DNA from: Dyadobacter fermentans
GTDB taxonomy: Bacteria; Bacteroidota; Bacteroidia; Cytophagales; Spirosomataceae
DNA: 64,000 nucleotides
Assembly: GCF_019924045.1 (NCBI RefSeq)
Contig: NZ_JAHXBN010000011.1
Location: 310,001-374,000 of the forward strand
Direction of reading: 5' to 3'
In this document: one piece after another, positions 52,923 through 61,160 of the stretch
Numbering within the stretch: the stretch's first letter is position 1
Layout of the letters: every line of letters begins with the position of its first letter
Made by a program: the position numbers and the translations under genes
Notes under the pieces: model-generated
What the model was told of the DNA's origin: nothing
Database searches by the model: none
The model's input: the letters and a program-made list of their open reading frames with translations, nothing else

Positions 52923-53021
52923 ATGGCTGTCGGCTTTCGGCAATCGGCTGTCGGCTTTTTATTTACTGATATTTTCAGAAATTAAAAAAGCCGACAGCTG
53001 AAAGCCGAAAGCCGAAGTCCT
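52923..53021. repeat. Head-to-head GGCTGTCGGCTTTC repeat before cobA
   Basis: Left arm (52924-52960) GGCTGTCGGCTTTCGGC, repeated as CGGCTGTCGGCTTTTT; right arm (52985-53016) AAAAAAGCCGACAGC then GAAAGCCGAAAGCCGA. Pairing runs to about 30 bases with few mismatches around an AT-rich loop. It begins 2 bases after the reductase stop and ends 8-12 bases before the cobA ATG. Confidence 0.9.
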
Positions 53022-53028
53022 CTTCACC

Positions 53029-53793
53029 ATGAAACTGACACTCATCGGGGCAGGTCCGGGCGATCCCGACCTGATCACCCTCAAAGGAATCAAGGCCCTG
53101 CAAAAAGCGCGGGTCGTATTGTACGATTCCCTTGCACACCCCTCATTACTGGATTATTGCGCGGAAGATTGCGTCAAAATCCTCGTCGGCAAGCGCTTCG
53201 GCAAAACCAGCTGCGGCCAGGACGAGATCAACGACCTGATCGTCGAAAAAGCGCGTCAATATGGCGAGGTAGTGCGGCTGAAAGGCGGCGACTCGTTCAT
53301 ATTCGGTCGCGGGTATGAGGAAATCCTCTTCGCCGCTGAGCACGGCATTGAATCCGAAGTAATTCCTGGCATATCGAGCAGTTACGCGGCACCGGCATTG
53401 GCGGGCATTCCGCTGACTTCCCGCGGCATGAGCGAGAGTTTCTGGGTGATTACCGGTACTACCAAGCAACACGCGCTTTCGAATGATGTGCGCCTGGCCG
53501 CGCAATCGACTGCAACGGTTGTCATTTTAATGGGTCTTCACAAATTGCAGGAGATCGTTAGTATTTACTCCGAACTGGGCAAATTCGACGAATCCATTTC
53601 CATTATCCAGAACGGAACACTGGAAAACCAGAAAGTGGTTACCGGCAAAATCGGGAATATCGTACCGCTTGCACAGGTAGCCGAAATGGCTTCGCCTGCG
53701 ATCATCGTGATCGGGAAAGTGGCGGCACTACCGGATCTTAGTTATGGAAAAGTACGGGAAATGATGCAGAATTCGCAGTCGGTTGCGGATTAG
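53029..53793 (+). CDS. cobA: Uroporphyrinogen-III C-methyltransferase
   Basis: 254 residues: LIGAGPGDPDLITLKG, VRLKGGDSFIFGRGYEE, VIPGISSSYAAPALAGIPLT and ILMGLHKLQEI mark SUMT. It makes precorrin-2 for siroheme, the cofactor of the reductase upstream. The next siroheme step, precorrin-2 dehydrogenase/ferrochelatase, is not present as a full gene in this window. Its end overlaps a minus-strand gene by four bases. Confidence 0.94.
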   Translation: MKLTLIGAGPGDPDLITLKGIKALQKARVVLYDSLAHPSLLDYCAEDCVKILVGKRFGKTSCGQDEINDLIVEKARQYGEVVRLKGGDSFIFGRGYEEILFAAEHGIESEVIPGISSSYAAPALAGIPLTSRGMSESFWVITGTTKQHALSNDVRLAAQSTATVVILMGLHKLQEIVSIYSELGKFDESISIIQNGTLENQKVVTGKIGNIVPLAQVAEMASPAIIVIGKVAALPDLSYGKVREMMQNSQSVAD

Positions 53794-54131
53794 AGAAGCC
53801 CCAGCAGCCAGTCGAGGTTGATACTGTTCTCGTGGCCTCTGAATTCGACAAAGTAGATTATTCCAGCAAGAATTACGTAGCTGATAAACAGCCATTTCTT
53901 CTTCACTTCATACTGGTCGCGGTGGTGGAAATAGTCATACACCATCGATGCGCTGAAACCAAAAATCATCAATACAAAACAGAGCATACCGCAATCCTGA
54001 CGGTAATGCTTATACACGTGCAGCGCGGGAGCGCCCAGCACCAGGTACATCAGCCACATACCGAAACCAGCGCGGTACAGATAGACGCTTAGTCTGCGAT
54101 CATTCTTGATATCAAATAATCCTTCCAGCAT
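53790..54131 (-). CDS. Small hypothetical membrane protein
   Basis: 113 residues from Met at 54131, with three or so hydrophobic helices (FGMWLMYLVLGAPALHVY, CGMLCFVLMIFGFSASMVYDYF, WLFISYVILAGIIYFVEF). No family recognised. It converges on cobA with a four-base overlap. A longer frame from 54170 is possible. Confidence 0.65.
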   Translation of the reverse strand: MLEGLFDIKNDRRLSVYLYRAGFGMWLMYLVLGAPALHVYKHYRQDCGMLCFVLMIFGFSASMVYDYFHHRDQYEVKKKWLFISYVILAGIIYFVEFRGHENSINLDWLLGLL

Positions 54132-54294
54132 AGCATTAGTTCTACTGTTTGAAAGAGTGAATATAAACAAAACGAAAGTCCGATCCTAAGTTCGGTGAAT
54201 AGTTCTGTCCCGCAACCGCCTAATTTACAATACTTCTAAGGCTACAAAGACTGCCGTTCAGGGGGTAATTTCAGGTAAAATACAATCAAAGTGT

Positions 54295-54302
54295 TAACTT
54301 TG
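54295..54302 (+). promoter_or_regulatory. -7 promoter element for the acyltransferase gene
   Basis: TAACTTTG fits TAnnTTTG and lies 38 bases before the ATG at 54340. No convincing TTG is found at the -33 distance, so this is a partial match. Confidence 0.4.
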
Positions 54303-54339
54303 CAGCCTAATTACCGTTTTAGTACAAGATGTTCCTTCC

Positions 54340-55254
54340 ATGAAAGCGTTCACCACCCATTTGTTTCTGATGCTGCTCAATGCGGTGTCGAAGCTATCCT
54401 GGGGAGCGCTCTACAAGCTTTCCGACATCGTCCGTTTCCTGATCTTCGATATTGGGCAGTACCGAAAAAAAGTGGTGCTCCAAAACATGCGTAACAGCTT
54501 TCCCGAGCTCAGCGAAACGAAAATTCACGAAATCGCTGCGAAATTTTACCGCAACTTCACAGACATTATCTTCGAAACCATTAAAATGAAGTCGGTTTCG
54601 AAAGAAGACTTGCTGCAACGCTTTGATCTGGAAATGCCTCTTCTGATGCATTATTTTGAAAAGAAGCAGAATGCCGTAGTAGTAGCCGGCCATTTGGGCA
54701 ACTGGGAAATGCTGAATCTTTTCGCTTCCGCCAAACTGCCGCACCAGATCGTGGTCGTGTACCATGAGTTGCAGAACGATACTTTTGAAGACTGGTTCAA
54801 AAATGTGCGTACCCGTTTCGGTACCGAGATGGTAACCATGAAGGAGGCCATTTCGAAAGCATTCGAACCGCGCGACAGACCATTTTTGTTTGTATTGATC
54901 AACGACCAGTCGGCCGTACCTGAAAAGGCATTCTGGACGCGCTTCCTGAACCAGGACACGGGCGTCTATCGCGGCGTAGAGCTGATTGCCCGCCGGCTGA
55001 ATGCACCAGTGCTGTATATGGGTATTCTCAAAAACGAGCTGCGCCGGGGATTTTACAAGGCCTATTTCCGCCCGATCACCGAAACCCCGAAGCAGGAGCC
55101 TACTAACAGCATTCTGCAAAAGCAGATCGGCTTTTTGGAAGAAGACATCCGCCGCCAGCCCGATAACTGGTTATGGACGCATAAACGCTGGAAACACCCT
55201 CGCCCGGCACATTTGAACCCTTTACAATTATTACAGGAAATCCAAAGTGAATAA
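54340..55254 (+). CDS. Lysophospholipid acyltransferase family protein, LpxL/HtrB-like
   Basis: 304 residues with one N-terminal hydrophobic segment. Acyltransferase motif HLGNWE (His118, Glu123) and NDQSAVPEKAFWTRFL match the lipid A late acyltransferase family, which adds secondary acyl chains in the inner membrane. It overlaps the heptosyltransferase gene by eight bases, consistent with an LPS operon. Confidence 0.88.
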   Translation: MKAFTTHLFLMLLNAVSKLSWGALYKLSDIVRFLIFDIGQYRKKVVLQNMRNSFPELSETKIHEIAAKFYRNFTDIIFETIKMKSVSKEDLLQRFDLEMPLLMHYFEKKQNAVVVAGHLGNWEMLNLFASAKLPHQIVVVYHELQNDTFEDWFKNVRTRFGTEMVTMKEAISKAFEPRDRPFLFVLINDQSAVPEKAFWTRFLNQDTGVYRGVELIARRLNAPVLYMGILKNELRRGFYKAYFRPITETPKQEPTNSILQKQIGFLEEDIRRQPDNWLWTHKRWKHPRPAHLNPLQLLQEIQSE

Positions 55255-56236
55255 ACCGGTCAAATTCCTCATCCTGCGTTTTTCCTCCATTGGCGACATC
55301 GTACTCACGACGCCCGTGGTGCGCTGCCTGAAAAAGCAGATGCCGGAGGCCGAAATCCACTATTTTACCAAAAGCAAATTCGAGTTCCTGCTGCACGACA
55401 ATCCCTACATCGATAAGGTGTGGCTGCTTGAAAAAGGCAATGCAAAGGAATTATTGGCATTGCTCAAAAAAGAAAATTTCGACTACATCATCGATCTCCA
55501 CCGCAACATCCGCACGCTACGCATCAAGTGGGCGCTAGGCGTACCGGCTTTCAGTTTCGAGAAACTGAATGTGCAGAAGTGGCTCATGACGCAGTTCAAG
55601 ATCAACCACCTGCCGCCAGTTCACATTGTGGACAGATGTTTGGATACGCTTAAAACATTCAACATCCAAAACGACGGGGAAGGACTCGACTATTTCATTC
55701 CTTCTAAAGACCAGGTTGAACTGGAATGGCTACCGGAAACGCACCGCGCAAGCTATGTCGCCTACGCCATCGGCGGGCAGCATTTCACAAAGAAAATGCC
55801 TGCGCCACGCATGATCGAACTTTGCCGCAAGATCAACCATCCTGTCATTCTGCTGGGCGGACCGGAGGATTTTGAAGCGGGCGAAGCAATCCGCAATGCA
55901 TTAGGCAACACGCAGATTTTGAATGCTTGCGGCAAATACAATTTCAACCAATCGGCTTCCTTAATCCAAAAGGCATTGATCGTGTTTACACACGACACTG
56001 GGCTGATGCACGTTGCAGCCGCATTCCGAAAGAAGGTCTATTCGATCTGGGGCAATACCATTCCGGAATTTGGCATGTACCCCTACCGCACCACATTCGA
56101 AAAGCTGGAAGTAAAAGGCCTCGATTGCCGCCCATGTTCGAAGATCGGTTACAACAAATGTCCGAAGGGCCATTTCAAATGCATGAACGATATTTCATTC
56201 GATTTCCCGATCCCAGAACTCCCGCAGTCAAATTAG
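55247..56236 (+). CDS. Glycosyltransferase family 9 (ADP-heptose:LPS heptosyltransferase-like)
   Basis: 329 residues from a GTG start: ILRFSSIGDIVLTTPVVRCL at the N-terminus, YDYIIDLHRNIRT, VILLGGPEDFEAGEAI, FTHDTGLMHVAAAF and CRPCSKIGYNKCPKGHFKCM. This is the GT9 pattern, adding core sugar to LPS in the cytosol. Substrate sugar is uncertain in Bacteroidota. The overlap with the upstream gene suggests translational coupling. Confidence 0.88.
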   Translation: MNKPVKFLILRFSSIGDIVLTTPVVRCLKKQMPEAEIHYFTKSKFEFLLHDNPYIDKVWLLEKGNAKELLALLKKENFDYIIDLHRNIRTLRIKWALGVPAFSFEKLNVQKWLMTQFKINHLPPVHIVDRCLDTLKTFNIQNDGEGLDYFIPSKDQVELEWLPETHRASYVAYAIGGQHFTKKMPAPRMIELCRKINHPVILLGGPEDFEAGEAIRNALGNTQILNACGKYNFNQSASLIQKALIVFTHDTGLMHVAAAFRKKVYSIWGNTIPEFGMYPYRTTFEKLEVKGLDCRPCSKIGYNKCPKGHFKCMNDISFDFPIPELPQSN

Positions 56237-56278
56237 TGTTGCATTTCAGTCCGTTATTCATCCACACAAACATCCAAA

Positions 56279-57193
56279 ATGGCAAAAAAAGTAAACATTG
56301 GTCTGGTGCAAATGAGCTGTACTTCGGACGTTGATGCTAACTTTCAGAAAGCTACCGAGAAAATCCGCGAAGCTGCGCAAAAAGGCGCGAATATTATCTG
56401 TCTGCAAGAGCTTTTCAAATCGCTGTATTTCTGCGATGTCGAAGACCACGGCAATTTCAGCCTGGCCGAAGCCATTCCCGGCCCGTCGACAGAGTCGCTG
56501 GGCGCATTAGCGAAGGAACTGGGCGTGGTGATTATCGCCTCGCTGTTCGAGAAACGCGCGCACGGTTTATACCACAACACCACCGCCGTACTCGATGCCG
56601 ACGGTGCTTATCTGGGCAAATACCGCAAAATGCACATCCCCGACGACCCCGGTTACTACGAGAAATTCTATTTCACACCGGGCGACGCCTCGCCAGGCGA
56701 CGCTCCCGCGAGTGAGCGGGATACCGACGGCTACCGGATATTCAATACCAGATTTGCCAAAATCGGCGTGCTCATTTGCTGGGATCAATGGTACCCCGAA
56801 GCGGCGCGCATTACCAGCCTCATGGGCGCGGAAATCCTCTTCTACCCTACCGCTATCGGCTGGGATGTGAATGAGAAGGATCCTATTATTAATGAAGAAC
56901 AGTATGGAGCCTGGCAAACGGTACAGCGCGGGCATGCCGTTGCGAATGGCGTATACGTAGTGTCCGTAAACCGTGTGGGCCGCGAAGCGGACCAGCAGTT
57001 CTGGGGAGGGTCGTTCATCGCTAACCCGCAGGGAAGGCTGCTGTACCTCGCGCCGCACGAAGGCGAAGTAACCCATGTGGAAGAATTGGACCTCGAAAAA
57101 CTCGATTTTTACCGAACTACCTGGCCCTTCTTCCGCGACCGCCGGGTGGATTCCTACCGCCCTATTTTAAAGCGGTTTATCGATCAGCCATAG
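56279..57193 (+). CDS. aguB: N-carbamoylputrescine amidase (nitrilase superfamily)
   Basis: 304 residues. The catalytic triad is visible: Glu44 in CLQELF, Lys117 in YRKMHIPDD and Cys167 in ICWDQWYPE, with motifs of AguB, which splits N-carbamoylputrescine to putrescine. After FTPGD there is an extra loop (ASPGDAPASERD) encoded by a 15-base imperfect duplication, not usual for this family. A terminator follows. Confidence 0.9.
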   Translation: MAKKVNIGLVQMSCTSDVDANFQKATEKIREAAQKGANIICLQELFKSLYFCDVEDHGNFSLAEAIPGPSTESLGALAKELGVVIIASLFEKRAHGLYHNTTAVLDADGAYLGKYRKMHIPDDPGYYEKFYFTPGDASPGDAPASERDTDGYRIFNTRFAKIGVLICWDQWYPEAARITSLMGAEILFYPTAIGWDVNEKDPIINEEQYGAWQTVQRGHAVANGVYVVSVNRVGREADQQFWGGSFIANPQGRLLYLAPHEGEVTHVEELDLEKLDFYRTTWPFFRDRRVDSYRPILKRFIDQP

Positions 57194-57224
57194 TACAGAA
57201 ATATAACTATTTTAATACACTCTC

Positions 57225-57257
57225 AAAGAGCGCTCTTTAACCAAGGCGCTCTTTTTT
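57225..57257 (+). terminator. Intrinsic terminator after aguB
   Basis: AAAGAGCGC (57225-57233) and GCGCTCTTT (57246-57254) pair perfectly around 12 bases and a T run continues to 57257. The region 57258-57520 is AT-rich with no further signal. Confidence 0.85.
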
Positions 57258-57522
57258 ATTGTTTCAGGTTCTAACGGGTGTAAGCGTGACAAAAACCAAT
57301 GAGTAACCCAATGTTACAATTTTATAAGAATCAAATTCCAGTAAATACCTATATTTTAGACAATTACGGGTGGAAAATCAGCACATTAATCTACAAAACC
57401 GATAGGAAGCGCCCAAAATCAGATTAGTAAAATTTATTATCAAATTATTACAATAATAGTCTGTATTGATTTTAAATGACCAATTTTTATTGCAAAAAAC
57501 TTCAATTTTTAAATCTAATCTC

Positions 57523-57552
57523 TTGCATTATTTGACATTGTCAGTATATTTG
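57523..57552 (+). promoter_or_regulatory. Bacteroidota-type promoter for the third SusCD locus
   Basis: TTG (57523-57525), exactly 19 bases, then TATATTTG (57545-57552). Transcription would start near 57559, giving a leader of about 410 bases before SusC. Confidence 0.7.
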
Positions 57553-57556
57553 AAAA

Positions 57557-57708
57557 GTCATTAAACGAATGACAGAACTTCTAAACCGAGGATATATTCC
57601 AGCCGCACATGAATATATCTGGCCGTGTTGAGAGGGGCTTGCTGAAAGCCGGAGGTTCCGAAACATGGGCACCGGGCAGGTTACGCTCCAACACAATATA
57701 ATTTTTTT
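57557..57708 (+). ncRNA. Structured 5' leader RNA, possible riboregulator
   Basis: Hairpins in order: GTCATT/AATGAC at the very 5' end (57557-57573); GATATATTC/GAATATATC (57591-57619); and a larger branched unit closed by GTGTTG (57625-57630) and CAACAC (57689-57694) with GGCTT/AAGCC inside. Seven T residues follow at 57702-57708, so this last unit may also terminate. I could not match it to a known riboswitch class from memory. Confidence 0.5.
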
Positions 57709-57843
57709 AATACAGGTTTCTTGACACCGTGGACAAACACCGCTTGTCGACGTCTGGCTTTTTTATGGCCTCGCTGAAACGATCTGACCTGTTTGTCCTC
57801 GATTAAAGAGGGTATTGCTTTCCGGAAAAGCAGTGTTGCAAGC

Positions 57844-57922
57844 TTATGGCTGTGTTGTTCTGTCCACGTGAAAGTGTGTGCGGCGCACGGAAATGTGGAC
57901 GCCTCACAGCCATAACTTTTTT
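57844..57922 (+). terminator. Three-tier terminator-like hairpin ahead of SusC
   Basis: TTATGGCTGTG (57844-57854) pairs with CACAGCCATAA (57905-57915); inside, GTCCAC (57862-57867) pairs with GTGGAC (57895-57900); innermost GTGC/GCAC closes a 3-base loop. TTTTTT follows at 57917. It sits 45 bases before the SusC ATG, in the leader transcript, as an attenuator would. Confidence 0.75.
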
Positions 57923-57966
57923 CTCCTCCTACTACTACCACCTAACAATTTTAACCCCTGATTCCC

Positions 57967-60900
57967 ATGCGTAAAGTTCTACTCTTATTTATATGGGTTT
58001 GTCTGTGTTCCCCGGTGGCTTTCGCACAAGTGCGCCAGCTCACCGGAAAGGTAACAGCGGCCGAAGATGGTCTCGGACTTGCAGGCGCGTCAATCATTTA
58101 TAAAGGCACCAATGTGGGTACTAATGCCGATGCTGACGGTAATTTCAGCTTTTCGGTTCCGGGTGACGGCGTGCTCGTCATCTCATATGTGGGTTTCCTG
58201 ATCAAAGAAATGCCGATCGGCAACCAATCCAAATTTGACATCAAGCTGGACGCCGACACGCGGCAGCTCGCCGAGGTGGTAGTAACCGCATTCGGTATCG
58301 AGCGTGAGAAAAAGGCGTTGGGATATACAGTACAAGAAGTGAAAGGAAGCGCACTCACCGAATCGCGTTCAACCAACGTAGCGAATGCCCTTTCGGGCAA
58401 AATTGCTGGCGTTCGCGTGCAATCCAATGGCGGCCCGGGCAGCGGCTCCACGATCCAGATTCGTGGTTCATCGTCCGTTTCGGGCAATAACCAGCCATTG
58501 ATCGTGATCGACGGCGTGCCCATGGAGCAAACGGCCAACAAAACCTGGGGTGGCGGTATTTCAGAGATCAACCCCGACAATATCAAGGAAATGTCCGTGC
58601 TGAAAGGCCCCAACGCGGCTGCATTGTACGGCTCGCGTGCTGCCAACGGGGTTATCCTCATCACTACCAAAAACGGCCAGGGTACGAAAGGGCTCGGTGT
58701 GGATATCAACTCCAACATCAGTTTCGAACGCCCGTGGATCAAACCGAATTTCCAGAACACTTATGGGGGTGGTAATGGCTACCGCACCTGGTATAACGAC
58801 GGTTGGAGCGGCAACATCACCGATCCGGCCGAGATTGCGCAATACCGCGCCGTTTACGACGCACGATATCCGCTCGTAGGATCAGAAGGGACAGACGAAA
58901 GCTGGGGAGCTCCGATGGACGGGCGCCTGGTGAGACAGTGGTGGACTGGTGACGATGTTGCACCACTGACTCCTCAGCCCAACAACTGGAACGAGTACTG
59001 GAATACCGGCCGCACCATTACGAACAGCGTTGCGCTGAACGGCGGTAACGACAAGGGTTATTTCCGCCTCGGCCTGAGCCGTGTGGATCAGACGGGTATT
59101 ATGTATTACAATGATTTTCACCGGAACAACTTCCGCATTAACTCCGGCTATAACCTAACTAAAAACCTCAGCATTACGCTTTCAGGCGAGTACATCAAAT
59201 CAGGTTCCGACAACAAGAGCTACGGCAGCGGACAGGAGTTCATCTGGTCGCACCGCCACGTATCGTGGGCGCAGCTGCGGGATTATGAAAGCTATATGGA
59301 TGTGCACAACCAGCGCGGCAACGACACCGACCCGCCTAACTGGCAGCACACGTTCTTCACCAACCCGTACTTCTCTCAAAAGAAGCTTCCGCAAAGCAAT
59401 GAGAAGGACCGCCTGCTGGGTAACATCGCATTGAACTACAAGATATTGCCATCGCTGAGCATTATGCTCCGCAGCGGTACCGACTACTGGACCGACACGC
59501 GCATTAACGTATCCAACTTCCTGCGCGTTCGCAACGGCGTACGTACACCGGGACGCTTTTCCGAAGAGGTATTGCGCAGCCAGGAAACCAACTCGGATTT
59601 CATGCTGACTTACAACAAAAATATCAATGCGGATTTCGGATTGAATGTGCAGGTAGGCGGTATTAAACGTACCAATTACTACAAAAGGAACTACTTCTAT
59701 GTAGGTGAAATGGTAGTGGACGGCCTGTACAATGCAGGAAACTCCGTCCCAAGCCAGAATACCATTGAAAGTGAGATCCGCAAATCGGAAACGCAGAGTT
59801 TGTTCGGAACGGCCAACCTTTCGTGGAGAGATGCATTGTTCCTCGATCTGACCGCCCGCAATGACTGGTCGAGTACGCTGCCTGCCAATGCACGCTCGTA
59901 CTTCTACCCTTCGGCGTCGTTGAGCGCAGTACTTACCGAGCTGTTCGATGTGAAGAGCAACGTGTTCACTTTTGGAAAAGTCCGCGCGAGCTACGCCCAG
60001 GTGGGTAACGACGCCACGCCTTACCAATTGGCGCAGACATTTCTCGCCAAAGGTTCGTGGAATGGTGCAGTGCCCAAATTCTCCGAAAACATCGAAATCG
60101 CCAACAGCGGCCTGAAACCGGAGATCACCACCGGCCTCGAATTGGGCGCCGACCTGCGGTTTTTGAAAGGAAAAATAGGTTTAGATGTAACCTACTACAA
60201 TCAGACGACCAAAGACCAGATCCTCGGCGTGGAAATTTCCAAAGCGAGCGGCTATAACACCCGCATTCTGAATGCCGGAAAGATCACCAACAAAGGGATT
60301 GAAATCTCGATCTCGGGAACGCCGGTGAAACTGCCGGGCGGTTTCAGCTGGGATGTGTCACTCAACTGGGCGCGCAACCGCAACAAGGTGGTGGAACTGG
60401 CCGAAGGCTTGACTACCTACACACTCGCAACACAGCGCGGTATGTCGTCGGAAGCACGCGTAGGCCAGCCTTACGGTACATTCTATGGTGTAGGTTTCCA
60501 GAAATACAACGGACAAATCGTTTATGGCTCGAATGGTTTACCATTGACTGCGGCAGGACAAAAACTAGGCAACATCCAGCCCGACTGGATCGGCGGTATG
60601 CTGAACACGTTCAACTACAAAGGCTGGTCGCTGAGCGCATTGGTAGACGTTCGCATGGGCGGCGACATTTATGACGAAGGCACGGGAACAGCCCGCTGGA
60701 CAGGCCAGTATGCCGAGACCGCATTAGGCCGCGAAGAAGGCGTGATCGGCCAGGGCGTACGCGAAGTGACGGCAGCTGATGGTTCGAAATCTTATGTTCC
60801 AAACGATATCATCGTAACTGCCAACCAGCTTTATGGCTATTCCAACCCTCGTAACTACCATGAGTCGGCGATTTTCGACGCGAGCTATGTAAAACTACGC

Positions 60901-61122
60901 GAAGTATCGCTCGGCTACTCTTTCAGCCCTGCGTTGTTGAAAAAGGTAAAAATACAGTCGGCCAAGATCTCGCTCGTGGGACGGAACGTATGGATGATCT
61001 TCAAAAACACCCCGCATATCGATCCGGAAATCGATGCGAAAGGTGGTAACCAGCAAGGATTCGGTTATGGAGAGCTTCCGAGCTCCCGCAGCATCGGTGC
61101 GAACCTCTCGCTGTCATTCTGA
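57967..61122 (+). CDS. SusC/RagA TonB-dependent outer-membrane transporter
   Basis: 1051 residues: signal peptide (VCLCSPVAFAQ), CarboxypepD_reg-like domain (QLTGKVTAAEDGLGLAGASI), LAEVVVTAFGIEREKKALGY, plug (NALSGKIAGVRVQSNGGP, QPLIVIDGVP, GSRAANGVILITTKNGQG) and barrel, with no STN domain. It imports an unknown, probably TonB-energised nutrient. Its long structured leader suggests transcript-level control. Confidence 0.92.
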   Translation: MRKVLLLFIWVCLCSPVAFAQVRQLTGKVTAAEDGLGLAGASIIYKGTNVGTNADADGNFSFSVPGDGVLVISYVGFLIKEMPIGNQSKFDIKLDADTRQLAEVVVTAFGIEREKKALGYTVQEVKGSALTESRSTNVANALSGKIAGVRVQSNGGPGSGSTIQIRGSSSVSGNNQPLIVIDGVPMEQTANKTWGGGISEINPDNIKEMSVLKGPNAAALYGSRAANGVILITTKNGQGTKGLGVDINSNISFERPWIKPNFQNTYGGGNGYRTWYNDGWSGNITDPAEIAQYRAVYDARYPLVGSEGTDESWGAPMDGRLVRQWWTGDDVAPLTPQPNNWNEYWNTGRTITNSVALNGGNDKGYFRLGLSRVDQTGIMYYNDFHRNNFRINSGYNLTKNLSITLSGEYIKSGSDNKSYGSGQEFIWSHRHVSWAQLRDYESYMDVHNQRGNDTDPPNWQHTFFTNPYFSQKKLPQSNEKDRLLGNIALNYKILPSLSIMLRSGTDYWTDTRINVSNFLRVRNGVRTPGRFSEEVLRSQETNSDFMLTYNKNINADFGLNVQVGGIKRTNYYKRNYFYVGEMVVDGLYNAGNSVPSQNTIESEIRKSETQSLFGTANLSWRDALFLDLTARNDWSSTLPANARSYFYPSASLSAVLTELFDVKSNVFTFGKVRASYAQVGNDATPYQLAQTFLAKGSWNGAVPKFSENIEIANSGLKPEITTGLELGADLRFLKGKIGLDVTYYNQTTKDQILGVEISKASGYNTRILNAGKITNKGIEISISGTPVKLPGGFSWDVSLNWARNRNKVVELAEGLTTYTLATQRGMSSEARVGQPYGTFYGVGFQKYNGQIVYGSNGLPLTAAGQKLGNIQPDWIGGMLNTFNYKGWSLSALVDVRMGGDIYDEGTGTARWTGQYAETALGREEGVIGQGVREVTAADGSKSYVPNDIIVTANQLYGYSNPRNYHESAIFDASYVKLREVSLGYSFSPALLKKVKIQSAKISLVGRNVWMIFKNTPHIDPEIDAKGGNQQGFGYGELPSSRSIGANLSLSF

Positions 61123-61160
61123 TCCCCTCCAACTATTTGAAGACCTAAAAGCATTACGAG

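Noticed and set aside
57557..57708. Assignment to a known riboswitch, SRP RNA or 6S RNA
   Set aside because: I looked for cobalamin, TPP, SAM, SAH and SRP core words and found none convincing, so only a generic structured leader is claimed.
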